Of a stretch of 64,000 bases of DNA, positions 1 through 12,830 are shown in pieces. The stretch is from Siphlonurus alternatus. Lineage: Eukaryota > Arthropoda > Insecta > Ephemeroptera > Siphlonuridae. The notes under the pieces were generated by a model, which was not told where the DNA came from, ran no database searches, and worked only from the letters and a program-made list of their open reading frames with translations. The stretch covers positions 49,709,488-49,773,487 of the forward strand of contig OX463780.1 of the NCBI GenBank assembly GCA_949825025.1, given 5' to 3'. The first letter of the stretch is position 1; each line of letters starts with the position of its first letter. Both the position numbers and the translations under genes were made by a program.

Positions 1-394
1 CAATTCAATTCAAATCAATTCAATTCATTTATTCAATTCAATTTAATTTAATTCAATTCATTTATTCAATTCAATTCAATTTATTTCAATTCAATTTAAT
101 TCAAGTCAATTCAAATCAATTTAATTTAATTCAATTCAAATCAATTCAAATTTATTCAATTCATTTATTCAATTCAATTCAATTCAAATCAATGCAATTC
201 AATTCATTTATTCAATTCAATTCAATTCAATTCAATTCAATTCAATTCAATTCAATTCAATTCATTTATTCACTTCATTCAATTCATGTCAATTCAATTC
301 AAATCAATTCAATTCGATTCAATTCAAATCAATTTAATTCAATTTAATTCAATTCAAATTAATTCAATTCATTTATTCAATTCAATTCAATTCA

Positions 395-440
395 ATGCAG
401 TTCAGTTCATTTATTCCATTCAATTCACTTATTAAATTCA
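395..440 (+). repeat. P box (representative); 12 copies
   Basis: A G-containing landmark: GCAGTTCAGTTC, then CATTTATTCCATTC, CACTTATTAAATTC and, about 20 bp on, AATCTAATTC. The TTCC doublet and the CTAATTC separate it from Q. Positions of the ATG of ATGCAGTTC: 395, 2135, 8187, 14968, 16255, 17365, 28993, 30356, 31466, 37868, 39114, 41719. It is found only in D and X blocks and is nearly always followed by a Q box 380-390 bp later (about 500-540 bp in three cases). The copy at 37868 lacks 18 bp. An AAGGCAATTC variant usually follows within 160-220 bp. It is not a gene start; the ATG is incidental. Confidence 0.9.
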
Positions 441-784
441 ATTCAATTCAATCTAATTCATTTATTCAATTCAATTCAATTCAATTCAAATCAAATCAAT
501 TCAATTCAATTCAAATCAATTCAATTCAATTCAAATCAATTCAACTCAAATCTATTCAATTCAATTCAATTCAATTCAATTCAATTCAAGGCAATTCAAT
601 TCAATTCAATTCAATTCAATTCAATTCAAATCAATTTAATTCAATTCAATTCAAATCAATTCAAATTTATTCAATTCAATTCAATTCAATTTAATTCAAT
701 TCAAATCAATTCAAATCAATTCAAATTTATTCAATTCATTTATTCAATTCAATTCAATTCATTTATTCAATTCAATTCAATTCA

Positions 785-830
785 ATGCAGTTCAGTTCAT
801 TTATTCAATTCAATTCACTTATTAAATTCA
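785..830 (+). repeat. Q box family (representative); about 37 copies in three forms
   Basis: GCAGTTCAGTTCATTTATTC followed by AATTCAATTCACTTATTAAATTC-type sequence. Form Q (CTTATTAAATTC) has its ATG at 785, 2520, 8572, 13191, 14216, 15490, 16645, 17745, 21295, 22988, 26518, 28206, 29530, 29797, 30741, 31846, 35413, 37086, 38372, 39494, 42099. Form Q' (CTTATTTAATTC): 6115, 12107, 20968, 26191, 35091, 46930, 50418, 51584, 53798, 57012, 58168, 60915, 61536. Form Q'' (CATTTATTC instead): 47603, 62189, 63553. Q belongs to D, X and M blocks, Q' to the G2 side of D/M/H and to E, and Q'' only to E blocks, so the form tells the block type. Confidence 0.88.
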
Positions 831-1268
831 ATTCAATTCAATTCAATTCATTTATTCAATTCAATTCAATTCAATTCAATTCAATTCAAATCAATTCAAT
901 TCAAATCAAATCAAATCAATTCAATTCAATTCAAATCAAGTCAATTCAATTCAATTCAAATCTATTCAATTCAATTCAATTTAAGTCAATTCAAATCAAT
1001 TTAATTTAATTCAATTCAAATCAATTCAAATTTATTCAATTCATTTATTCAATTCAAATCAATTCAAATCAATGCAATTCAATTCATTTATTCAATTCAA
1101 TTCAATTCAATTCAATTCAATTCAAATCAATTCAATTCAGTTATTCAATTCAATTTAATTCAATTCAATTTAATTTAATTTAATTCAATTCATTTATTCA
1201 ATTCAATTCAATTTATTTCAATTCAATTTAATTCAATTCAATTCAAATCAATTCAATTCAATTCAATT

Positions 1269-1279
1269 CAATCCAAATC
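1269..1279 (+). repeat. S landmark CAATCCAAAT (representative); 14 copies
   Basis: Marks the start of D, M and H units. Form CAATCCAAATC starts at 1269, 3104, 6506, 9141, 18304, 23527, 32405, 40058, 42688, 62775. Form CAATCCAAATG starts at 48446, 51806, 55030, 58385 and occurs only in H units, where it also creates GAATTC. A GATCC follows about 490-580 bp later, except at 1269 and 62775, where deletions intervene. Confidence 0.9.
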
Positions 1280-3637
1280 AATTCAATTCAATTCATTTAT
1301 TCAATTCATTTATTCAATTCAATTCAATTCAATTTAATTCAATTCATTTATTCAATTCAATTCAATTTATTTCAATTCAATTTAATTCAATTCAATTCAA
1401 ATCAATTCAATTCAATTCATTTATTCAATTCAATTCAATTCAATTCAATTCAATTCAATTCAATTCAATTCATTTATTCAATTCAATTCAATTTAATTCA
1501 AATCAATTTAATTTAATTCAATTCATTTATTCAATTCAATTCAATTTATTTCAATTCAAATTAATTGAATTCAATTCAAATCAATTCAATTCATTTATTC
1601 AATTCAAATCAAGTCAATTTATTTATTCAATTCATTCAATTCAAGTCAATTCAATTCAAATCAATTCAATTCAATTCAAATCAATTCAATTCAAATCAAT
1701 TCAATTCAATTCATTTATTCAATTCATTCAATTTAAGTCAATTCAATTTAAATCTATTCAATTCAATTCAAATCAATTCAAATCAATTCAATTCATTTAT
1801 TCAATTCAATTCAATTTATTTCAATTCAATTTAATTCAAGTCAATTCAAATCAATTTAATTTAATTCAATTCAAATCAATTCAAATTTATTCAATTCATT
1901 TATTCAATTCAATTCAATTCAATTCAATTCAAATCAATGCAATTCAATTCATTTATTCAATTCAATTCAATTCAATTCAATTCAATTCAATTCAATTCAA
2001 TTCATTTATTCAATTCATTCAATTCATGTCAATTCAATTCAAATCAATTCAATTCGATTCAATTCAAATCAATTTAATTCAATTTAATTCAAATCAAATT
2101 AATTCAATTCATTTATTCAATTCAATTCAATTCAATGCAGTTCAGTTCATTTATTCCATTCAATTCACTTATTAAATTCAATTCAATTCAATCTAATTCA
2201 TTTATTCAATTCAATTCAATTCAATTCAAATCAATTCAAATCAATTCAAATCAATTCAATTCAATTCAATTCAAATCAATTCAACTCAAATCTATTCAAT
2301 TCAATTCAATTCAATTCAATTCAAGGCAATTCAATTCAATTCAATTCAATTCAATTCAATTCAAATCAATTTAATTCAATTCAATTCAAATCAATTCAAA
2401 TTTATTCAATTCAATTCAATTTAATTCAATTCAAATCAATTCAAATCAATTCAAATTTATTCAATTCATTTATTCAATTCAATTCAATTCATTTATTCAA
2501 TTCAATTCAATTCAATTCAATGCAGTTCAGTTCATTTATTCAATTCAATTCACTTATTAAATTCAATTCAATTCAATTCAATTCAATTCATTTATTCAAT
2601 TTATTTCAATTCAATTCAATTCAATTCAAATCAATTCAATTCAAATCAAATCAATTCAATTCAATTCAATTCAAATCAAGTCAATTCAATTCAATTCAAA
2701 TCTATTCAATTCAATTCAATTCAAGTCAATTCAAATCAATTTAATTTAATTCAATTCAAATCAATTCAAATTTATTCAATTCATTTATTCAATTCAATTC
2801 AATTCAATTCAAATCAATGCAATTCAATTCATTTATTCAATTCAATTCAATTCAATTCAATTCAATTCAAATCAATTCAATTCATTTATTCAATTCAATT
2901 TAATTCAATTCAATTTAATTTAATTTAATTCAATTCATTTATTCAATTCAATTCAATTTATTTCAATTCAATTTAATTCAATTCAATTCAAATCAAATCA
3001 ATTCATTTATTCAATTCAAGTCAATTCAATTCAATCAATTCAAATCAATTCAATTCATTTATTCAATTCATTTCAATTCAAATCAATTCAATTCAATTCA
3101 ATTCAATCCAAATCAATTCAATTCAATTCATTTATTCAATTCATTTATTCAATTCAATTCAATTCAATTCAATTTAATTCAATTCATTTATTCAATTCAA
3201 TTCAATTTATTTCAATTCAATTTAATTCAATTCAAATCAATTCAATTCAATTCATTTATTCAATTCAATTCAATTCAATTCAATTCAATTCAATTCAATT
3301 CAATTCATTTATTCAATTCAATTCAATTTAATTCAAATCAATTTAATTTAATTCAATTCATTTATTCAATTCAATTCAATTTATTTCAATTCAATTTAAT
3401 TGAATTCAAATCAATTCAATTCATTTATTCAATTCAATTCAATTAAATTCAATTCAATTCAATTTAATTCAATTCAAATCAATTCAAATCAATTCAAATT
3501 TATTCAATTCATTTATTCAATTCAATTCAATTCATTTATTCAATTCATTCAATTCAATTCAATTCAAATTAATTCAATTCGATTCAATTCAAATCAATTT
3601 AATTCAATTCAAATCAATTCAATTCATTTATTCAATT

Positions 3638-3642
3638 GATCC
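3638..3642 (+). repeat. GATCC landmark (representative); 12 copies, the only GATC sites seen
   Basis: Sits in the context TTCAATTGATCCAATTCAAG. Positions of G: 3638, 7075, 9670, 18858, 24081, 32954, 40622, 43252, 49000, 52360, 55584, 58939. Steps between copies are 3437, 2595, 9188, 5223, 8873, 7668, 2630, 5748, 3360, 3224 and 3355 bp and reproduce the HOR organisation. I saw no other GATC in the window. Every copy is followed by a GATATC 101-201 bp later. Confidence 0.92.
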
Positions 3643-3838
3643 AATTCAAGTCAATTCAATTCAAATCAAATCAATTCAATTCAATTCAATTCAATTCAAT
3701 TCAATTCAATTCAATTCAATTCAATTCAATTCAAATCAATTCAATTCAATTTAATTTAATTAATTTCAATTCAAATCAATTCAATTCTTTTATTCAATTC
3801 ATTCAATTCAAGTCAATACAATTCAAATCAATTTTATT

Positions 3839-3844
3839 GATATC
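3839..3844 (+). repeat. GATATC landmark (representative); 12 copies
   Basis: Context AATACAATTC, AAATCAATTTAATT, GATATCAATTC (ACTCAATTTAATT in H units; TTTTATT in the copy at 3839). Positions: 3839, 7261, 9856, 18959, 24182, 33095, 40773, 43453, 49186, 52536, 55780, 59105. The distance from the preceding GATCC is 201, 186, 186, 101, 101, 141, 151, 201, 186, 176, 196 and 166 bp. All leave remainder 1 on division by 5, so length variation here is in whole pentamers. Confidence 0.92.
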
Positions 3845-4768
3845 AATTCAAATCAATTCAAATTTATTCAATTCATTTATTCAATTCAATTCAATTCAAA
3901 TCAATGCAATTCAATTCATTTATTCAATTCAATTCAATTCAATTCAATTCATTCATTCAATTCATTTATTCAATTCAATTCAATTCAATTCAATTCAATT
4001 TAATTTAATTCAATTCATTTATTCAATTCAATTCAATTTATTTCAATTCAATTTAATTCAATTCAATTCTAATCAATTCAATTCATTTATTCAATTCAAG
4101 TCAATTCAATTCAATCAATTCAAATCAATTTAATTCAAATCAATTCAAATCAATTCAATTCATTTATTCAATTCATTTCAATTCAAATCAATTCAATTCA
4201 AATCAATTCAATTTATTTATTCAATTCAATTCAATTCAATGCAGTTCAATTCAAATCATTTCAATTCAATTCATTTATTCAATTCAATTCAATTCACTTA
4301 TTTAATTCAATTCAATTCAATTCATTTATTCAATTCAAATCAAGTCAATTTATTTATTCAATTCATTCAATTCAAGTCAATTCAATTCAAATCAATTCAA
4401 ATCAATTCAATTCAAATCAATTCAATTCAATTCATTTATTCAATTCATTCAATTTAAGTCAATTCAATTTAAATCAATTCAATTCAATTCAATTCAAATC
4501 AATTCAAATCAATTCATTTATTCAATTCAATGCAGTTCAATTCAAATCAATTCAATTCAATTCATTTATTCAATTCAATTCAATTCACTTATTTAATTCA
4601 ATTCAACTCAATTTAATTTAATTCAATTCATTTATTCAATTCAATTCAATTTATTTCAATTTAATTCAATTCAAATCAAATCAATTCATTTATTCAATTC
4701 AAGTCAATTCAATTCAATCAATTCAAATCAATTCAATTCAAATCAATTCAAATCAATTCAATTCATTT

Positions 4769-4784
4769 ATGCAATTTATTCAAT
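4769..4784 (+). repeat. TATGCAATTT box (representative); 9 copies
   Basis: CATTTATGCAATTTATTC, a form of CATTTATTCAATTCATTC with G and T changes, lies 110 bp before each G1 box. ATG positions: 4769, 10766, 19825, 25048, 33949, 44378, 49947, 53307, 56541. It never precedes a G2 box, so it distinguishes the two halves of a unit. H4 has lost it with its G1. Confidence 0.9.
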
Positions 4785-4878
4785 TCAAATCAATTCAAAT
4801 CAATTCAATTCATTTATTCAATTCAATTCAATTCAATGCAGTTCAATTCAAATCAATTCAATTCAATTCAATTCATTT

Positions 4879-5190
4879 GGTCAATTCAATTCAATTCACT
4901 TATTTAATTCAATTCAATTCAATTCATTTATTCAATTCAATTCAAAGCAAGTCAATTTATTTATTCAATTCATTCAATTCAAGTCAATTCAATTCAATTC
5001 AATTCAATTCAATTCAATTCAAATCAATTCAATTTCATTCAATTCAATTCATTTATTCAATTCATTCAATTCAAGTCAATTCAAATCAATTCAATTCAAT
5101 TCAAATCAATTCAAATCAATTCAATTCATTTATTCAATTCATTGCAATTCAATTCAATCCAATCCAATCCAATCCAATCCAATGCAATCC
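4879..5190 (+). repeat. G-to-C cassette (representative): TTGGTC box to CCAAT patch
   Basis: Begins with TTTGGTCAATTC, then CACTTATTTAATTC, CAAAGCAAGTC, ATTTATTTATTC, ATTTCATTC and CATTGCAATTC, and ends in the CCAAT patch. GGTC positions: 4879, 6292, 10876, 12284, 19935, 21946, 25158, 27164, 34059, 36054, 44488, 50057, 50590, 53417, 53975, 56651, 57184, 59954. Fourteen are followed by the CCAAT patch: 277 bp away in D and H (eight cases), 267 bp in four M cases and 262 bp in two. Four (6292, 50057, 53417, 56651) have lost the patch side. This is the most length-conserved long segment I found. No function is known to me. Confidence 0.9.
5156..5190 (+). repeat. Tandem CCAAT (AATCC) patch (representative); 15 copies
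   Basis: A local run in which the pentamer is AATCC instead of AATTC, giving tandem CCAAT. Spans: 5156-5190, 11153-11187, 12561-12580, 20197-20226, 22213-22242, 25420-25449, 27431-27460, 34326-34355, 36321-36345, 44765-44794, 46001-46020, 50867-50886, 54252-54271, 57461-57480, 60231-60250. Two classes exist: with an AATGC interruption before the last unit (25-35 bp; D C1 and all M patches) and without it (exactly 20 bp; D C2 and all H patches). The class thus records which half-unit a patch came from. Confidence 0.93.
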
Positions 5191-6475
5191 AATTCAATTT
5201 TATTCAATTCATTTATTCAATTCAATTCATTTATTCAATTCAATTCAATTCAAATCAATTCAATTCAATTCATTTATTCAATTCATTTATTCAATTCAAT
5301 TCAATTCAATTCAATTCAATTTAATTTAATTCAATTTATTTCAATTCAATTTAATTCAATTCAATTCAAGTCAATTCAATTCAAACAATTCAAATCAATT
5401 CAATTCAAATCAATTCAAATCAATTCAATTCATTAATTCAATTCAAATCAATTCAATTCAATTCAAATCAAATCAATTCAATTCAATTTTATTCAATTTA
5501 ATTTAATTTAATTCAATTCAATTCAATTCTTTTATTCAATTCATTCAATTCAAGTAAATTCAATTCAAATCAATTCAATTTAATTCAATTCAAATCAATT
5601 CAAATCAATTCAAATTTATTCAATTCATTTATTCAATTCAATTGAATTCAATTCAAATCAATTCAATTCATTTATTAAATTCAATTCAATTCAAATCAAT
5701 TCAATTCATTTATTCATTTCAATTCAATTCAATTTAATTTAATTCAGTTCATTTATTCAATTCAATTCAATTTATTTCAATTCAATTTAATTCAATTCAA
5801 ATCAATTCAATTCATTTATTCAATTCAAGTTAATTCAATTCAATCAATTCAAATCAATTCAATTCAAATCAATTCAAATCAATTCAATTCATTTATTCAA
5901 TTCATTTCAATTTAAATCAATTCAAATCAATTCAAATCAATTCAATTCAAATCAATTCAATTCAATTCAATGCAGTTCAATTCAAATCAATTCAATTCAA
6001 GTTCATTCAATTCAAATCAATTCAATTCATTTATTCAATTCATTCAATTCAAGTCAATTCAATTTAAATCAATTCAAATTAATTCAATTCATTTATTCAA
6101 TTCAATTCAATTCAATGCAGTTCAGTTCATTTATTCAATTCAATTCACTTATTTAATTCAATTCAAGTCAATTCAATTCAAATCAATTCAATTCAAATCA
6201 ATTCAAATCAATTCAATTCATTTATTCAATTCAATTCAAATCAATTCAATTCAATTGAACTCAATTCAAATCAATTCAATTCAATTCATTTGGTCAATTC
6301 AATTCAATTCACTTATTTAATTCAATTCAATTCAATTCATTTATTCAATTCAATTCAAAGCAAGTCAATTTATTTATTCAATTCATTCAATTCAAGTCAA
6401 TTTAATTCAAATCAATTCAATTCAATTCAATTCAAATCAATTCAATTTCATTCAATTCAATTCATTTATTCAATT

Positions 6476-9400
6476 CATTTCAATTCAAATCAATTCAATT
6501 CAATTCAATCCAAATCAATTCAATTCAATTCATTTATTCAATTCATTTATTCAATTCAATTCAATTCAATTCAATTCAATTTAATTCAATTCATTTATTC
6601 AATTCAATTCAATTTATTTCAATTCAATTTAATTCAATTCAATTCAAATCAATTCAATTCAATTCATTTATTCAATTCAATTCAATTCAATTCAATTCAA
6701 TTCAATTCAATTCAATTCATTTATTCAATTCAATTCAATTTAATTCAAATCAATTTAATTTAATTCAATTCATTTATTCAATTCAATTCAATTTATTTCA
6801 ATTCAAATTAATTGAATTCAATTCAAATCAATTCAATTCATTTATTCAATTCAATTCAATTCAATTCAATTAAATTTAATTCAATTCAAATCAATTTAAA
6901 TCAATTCAAATTTATTCAATTCATTTATTCAATTCAATTCAATTCAATTCAATTCATTTATTCAATTCATTCAATTCAAGTCAATTCAATTCAAATCAAT
7001 TCAATTCGATTCAATTCAAATCAATTTAATTCAATTTAATTCAATTCAAATCAATTCAATTCATTTATTCAATTGATCCAATTCAAGTCAATTCAATTCA
7101 ATTCAATTCAATTCAATTCAATTCAATTCAATTCAATTCAATTCAATTCAATTCAAATCAATTCAATTCAATTTAATTTAATTAATTTCAATTCAAATCA
7201 ATTTAATTCTTTTATTCAATTCATTCAATTCAAGTCAATACAATTCAAATCAATTTAATTGATATCAATTCAAATCAATTCAAATTTATTCAATTCATTT
7301 ATTCAATTCAATTCAATTCAAATCAATGCAATTCAATTCATTTATTCAATTCAATTCAATTCAATTCAATTCAATTCAATTCATTCATTCAATTCATTTA
7401 TTCAATTCAATTCAATTTAATTTAATTTAATTCAATTCATTTATTCAATTCAATTCAATTTATTTCAATTCAATTTAATTCAATTCTAATCAATTCAATT
7501 CATTTATTCAATTCAATTCAATTCAATCAATTCAAATCAATTCAATTCAAATCAATTCAAATCAATTCAATTCATTTATTCAATTCATTTCAATTCAAAT
7601 CAATTCAAATCAATTCAATTTATTTATTCAATTCAATTCAATTCAATGCAGTTCAATTCAAATCAATTCAATTCAATTCATTTATTCAATTCAAATCAAG
7701 TCAATTTATTTATTCAATTCATTCAATTCAAGTCAATTCAATTCAAATCAATTCAATTCAATTCAAATCAATTCAATTCAAATCAATTCAATTCAATTCA
7801 TTTATTCAATTCATTCAATTTAAGTCAATTCAATTTAAATCTATTCAATTCAATTCAAATCAATTCAATTCATTTATTCAATTCAATTCAATTTATTTCA
7901 ATTCAATTTAATTCAAGTCAATTCAAATCAATTTAATTTAATTCAATTCAAATCAATTCAAATTTATTCAATTCATTTATTCAATTCAATTCAATTCAAT
8001 TCAATTCAAATCAATGCAATTCAATTCATTTATTCAATTCAATTCAATTCAATTCAATTCATTTATTCAATTCATTCAATTCATGTCAATTCAAATCAAT
8101 TCAATTCGATTCAATTCAAATCAATTTCATTCAATTTAATTCAAATCAAATTAATTCAATTCATTTATTCAATTCAATTCAATTCAATGCAGTTCAGTTC
8201 ATTTATTCCATTCAATTCACTTATTAAATTCAATTCAATTCAATCTAATTCATTTATTCAATTCAATTCAATTCAATTCAAATCAATTCAAATCAATTCA
8301 AATCAATTCAATTCAATTCAATTCAAATCAATTCAACTCAAATCTATTCAATTCAATTCAATTCAATTCAATTCAAGGCAATTCAATTCAATTCAATTCA
8401 ATTCAATTCAATTCAAATCAATTTAATTCAATTCAATTCAAATCAATTCAAATTTATTCAATTCAATTCAATTCAATTTAATTCAATTCAAATCAATTCA
8501 AATCAATTCAAATTTATTCAATTCATTTATTCAATTCAATTCAATTCATTTATTCAATTCAATTCAATTCAATGCAGTTCAGTTCATTTATTCAATTCAA
8601 TTCACTTATTAAATTCAATTCAATTCAATTCATTTATTCAATTTTTTTCAATTCAATTCAATTCAATTCAAATCAATTCAATTCAAATCAAATCAATTCA
8701 ATTCAATTCAATTCAAATCAAGTCAATTCAATTCAATTCAAATCTATTCAATTCAATTCAATTCAAGTCAATTCAAATCAATTTAATTTAATTCAATTCA
8801 AATCAATTCAAATTTATTCAATTCATTTATTCAATTCAATTCAATTCAATTCAAATCAATGCAATTCAATTCATTTATTCAATTCAATTCAATTCAATTC
8901 AATTCAAATCAATTCAATTCATTTATTCAATTCAATTTAATTCAATTCAATTTAATTTAATTTAATTCAATTCATTTATTCAATTCAATTCAATTTATTT
9001 CAATTCAATTTAATTCAATTCAATTCAAATCAAATCAATTCATTTATTCAATTCAAGTCAATTCAATTCAATCAATTCAAATCAATTCAATTCATTTATT
9101 CAATTCATTTCAATTCAAATCAATTCAATTCAATTCAATTCAATCCAAATCAATTCAATTCAATTCATTTATTCAATTCATTTATTCAATTCAATTCAAT
9201 TCAATTTAATTCAATTCATTTATTCAATTCAATTCAATTTATTTCAATTCAATTTAATTCAATTCAATTCAAATCAATTCAATTCAATTCATTTATTCAA
9301 TTCAATTCAATACAATTCAATTCAATTCAATTCATTTATTCAATTCAATTCAATTTAATTCAAATCAATTTAATTTAATTCAATTCATTTATTCAATTCA

Positions 9401-12400
9401 ATTCAATTTATTTCAATTCAATTTAATTGAATTCAAATCAATTCAATTCATTTATTCAATTCAATTCAATTAAATTCAATTCAATTCAATTTAATTCAAT
9501 TCAAATCAATTCAAATCAATTCAAATTTATTCAATTCATTTATTCAATTCAATTCAATTCATTTATTCAATTCATTCAATTCAATTCAATTCAATTCAAA
9601 TTAATTCAATTCGATTCAATTCAAATCAATTTAATTCAATTCAAATCAATTCAATTCATTTATTCAATTGATCCAATTCAAGTCAATTCAATTCAAATCA
9701 ATTCAATTCAATTCAATTCAATTCAATTCAATTCAATTCAATTCAATTCAAATCAATTCAATTCAATTTAATTTAATTAATTTCAATTCAAATCAATTCA
9801 ATTCTTTTATTCAATTCATTCAATTCAAGTCAATACAATTCAAATCAATTTAATTGATATCAATTCAAATTTATTCAATTCATTTATTCAATTCAATTCA
9901 ATTCAAATCAATGCAATTCAATTCATTTATTCAATTCAATTCAATTCAATTCAATTCATTCATTCAATTCATTTATTCAATTCAATTCAATTCAATTTAA
10001 TTTAATTCAATTCATTTATTCAATTCAATTCAATTTATTTCAATTCAATTTAATTCAATTCAATTCTAATCAATTCAATTCATTTATTCAATTCAAGTCA
10101 ATTCAATTCAATCAATTCAAATCAATTTAATTCAAATCAATTCAAATCAATTCAATTCATTTATTCAATTCATTTCAATTCAAATCAAATCAATTCAAAT
10201 CAATTCAATTTATTTATTCAATTCAATTCAATTCAATGCAGTTCAATTCAAATCATTTCAATTCAATTCATTTATTCAATTCAATTCAATTCACTTATTT
10301 AATTCAATTCAATTCAATTCATTTATTCAATTCAAATCAAGTCAATTTATTTATTCAATTCATTCAATTCAAGTCAATTCAATTCAAATCAATTCAAATC
10401 AATTCAATTCAAATCAATTCAATTCAATTCATTTATTCAATTCATTCAATTTAAGTCAATTCAATTTAAATCAATTCAATTCAATTCAATTCAAATCAAT
10501 TCAAATCAATTCATTTATTCAATTCAATGCAGTTCAATTCAAATCAATTCAATTCAATTCATTTATTCAATTCAATTCAATTCACTTATTTAATTCAATT
10601 CAACTCAATTTAATTTAATTCAATTCATTTATTCAATTCAATTCAATTTATTTCAATTTAATTCAATTCAAATCAAATCAATTCATTTATTCAATTCAAG
10701 TCAATTCAATTCAATCAATTCAAATCAATTCAATTCAAATCCATTCAAATCAATTCAATTCATTTATGCAATTTATTCAATTCAAATCAATTCAAATCAA
10801 TTCAATTCATTTATTCAATTCAATTCAATTCAATGCAGTTCAATTCAAATCAATTCAATTCAATTCAATTCATTTGGTCAATTCAATTCAATTCACTTAT
10901 TTAATTCAATTCAATTCAATTCATTTATTCAATTCAATTCAAAGCAAGTCAATTTATTTATTCAATTCAATCAATTCAAGTCAATTCAATTCAATTCAAT
11001 TCAATTCAATTCAATTCAAATCAATTCAATTTCATTCAATTCAATTCATTTATTCAATTCATTCAATTCAAGTCAATTCAAATCAATTCAATTCAATTCA
11101 AATCAATTCAAATCAATTCAATTCATTTATTCAATTCATTGCAATTCAATTCAATCCAATCCAATCCAATCCAATCCAATGCAATCCAATTCAATTTTAT
11201 TCAATTCATTTATTCAATTCAATTCATTTATTCAATTCAATTCAATTCAAATCAATTCAATTCAATTCATTTATTCAATTCATTTATTCAATTCAATTCA
11301 ATTCAATTCAATTCAATTCAATTCAATTCAATTTATTTCAATTCAATTTAATTCAATTCAAGTCAATTCAATTCAAACAATTCAAATCAATTCAATTCAA
11401 ATCAATTCAAATCAATTCAATTCATTTATTCAATTCAATTCAAATCAATTCAATTCAATTCAAATCAAATCAATTCAATTCAATTTTATTCAATTTAATT
11501 TAATTTAATTCAATTCAATTCAATTCTTTTATTCAATTCATTCAATTCAAGTAAATTCAATTCAAATCAATTCAATTTAATTCAATTCAAATCAATTCAA
11601 ATCAATTCAAATTTATTCAATTCATTTATTCAATTCAATTGAATTCAATTCAAATCAATTCAATTCATTTATTAAATTCAATTCAATTCAAATCAATTCA
11701 ATTCATTTATTCATTTCAATTCAATTCAATTTAATTTAATTCAGTTCATTTATTCAATTCAATTCAATTTATTTCAATTCAATTTAATTCAATTCAAATC
11801 AATTCAATTCATTTATTCAATTCAAGTTAATTCAATTCAATCAATTCAAATCAATTCAATTCAAATCAATTCAAATCAATTCAATTCATTTATTCAATTC
11901 ATTTCAATTCAAATCAATTCAAATAAATTCTAATCAATTCAATTCAAATCAATTCAATTCAATGCAGTTCAATTCAAATCAATTCAATTCAATTTCATTC
12001 AATTCAAATCAATTCAATTCATTTATTCAATTCATTCAATTCAAGTCAATTCAATTTAAATCAATTCAAATTAATTCAATTCATTTATTCAATTCAATTC
12101 AATTCAATGCAGTTCAGTTCATTTATTCAATTCAATTCACTTATTTAATTCAATTCAAGTCAATTCAATTCAAATCAATTCAATTCAAATCAATTCAAAT
12201 CAATTCAATTCATTTATTCAATTCAATTCAAATCAATTCAATTCAATTGAACTCAATTCAAATCAATTCAATTCAATTCATTTGGTCAATTCAATTCAAT
12301 TCACTTATTTAATTCAATTCAATTCAATTCATTTATTCAATTCAATTCAAAGCAAGTCAATTTATTTATTCAATTCATTCAATTCAAGTCAATTTAATTC

Positions 12401-12830
12401 AAATCAATTCAATTCAATTCAATTCAATTCAAATCAATTCAATTTCATTCAATTCAATTCATTTATTCAATTCATTCAATTCAAGTGAATTCAAATCAAT
12501 TCAATTCAAATCAATTCAAATCAATTCAATTCATTTATTCAATTCATTGCAATTCAATTCAATCCAATCCAATCCAATCCAATTCAATTTTATTCAATTC
12601 ATTTATTCAATTCAATTCATTTATTCAATTCAATTCAATTCAAATCAATTCAATTCAATTCATTTATTCAATTCATTTATTCAATTCAATACAATTCAAT
12701 TCAATTTAATTTAATTCAATTTATTTCAATTCAATTTAATTCAATTCAAGTCAATTCAATTCAAGTCAATTCAATTCAAACAATTCAAATCAATTCAATT
12801 CAAATCAATTCAAATCAATTTAAATCAATT
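6476..12830 (+). repeat. HOR block D2, the most complete D-type unit
   Basis: Landmarks: S 6506, GATCC 7075, GATATC 7261, P 8187, Q 8572, S 9141, GATCC 9670, GATATC 9856, TATGC box 10766, G1 10876, C1 11153-11187, GAATTC 11641, GCAG box 11962, Q' 12107, G2 12284, C2 12561-12580. From 8187 onward it matches D1 at an offset of 6052 falling to 5992, the drift being pentamer gains and losses. It matches D3 at an offset of about 33.5-33.6 kb. P-box leaders in D blocks carry a private form, CAAATCAAATTAATTC, where X blocks have CAATTCAAATTAATTC. The right edge is near 12830: D3 continues with CATTTATTC there, but D2 switches to the AACTCAAATCTATTC context of the X blocks. Confidence 0.88.

Larger units (their letters stand above)
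1..6475 (+). repeat. HOR block D1 (5'-truncated by the window, internally deleted)
   Basis: Landmarks in order: P 395, Q 785, S 1269, P 2135, Q 2520, S 3104, GATCC 3638, GATATC 3839, TATGC box 4769, G1 4879, CCAAT patch C1 5156-5190, GAATTC 5644, GCAG box 5970, Q' 6115, G2 6292. The same series recurs in D3 about 38.7-39.6 kb downstream. The two share a private variant, CATTTATTCACTTC, with its CACTTC part at 271 and 38990 (offset 38719, the same as for P 395/39114). Relative to D3, about 805 bp carrying a GATCC/GATATC pair is missing near 1565-1610. The block ends near 6475, where sequence just after G2 switches abruptly to sequence leading into S (6506), so C2 is lost. Confidence 0.85.

Noticed and set aside
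395..440. P/Q boxes as start regions of small genes because of ATGCAGTTCAGTTC
   Set aside because: About fifty copies carry the same pattern, downstream frames differ in length by whole pentamers and end at random TAA, and no codon bias or conserved C-terminus is seen.
3838..3844. GATATC/GATCC pair as recombination or attachment site
   Set aside because: The sites are constant positions in each HOR copy and do not coincide with the block junctions I located near 1.6, 6.5, 12.8, 23.1, 45.7, 46.3 and 59.8 kb.
5156..5190. Telomere-like or CRISPR-like array in the AATCC patches
   Set aside because: No TTAGGG-type unit, no spacers, and the repeat is a 5-bp variant of the surrounding monomer.
10766..11503. 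A 245-codon open frame and similar ones at 4769 and 44378
   Set aside because: Same artefact. The frame starts at the TATGC landmark, no ribosome-binding or promoter context is visible, and frames of 109 and 70 codons overlap it in other phases.
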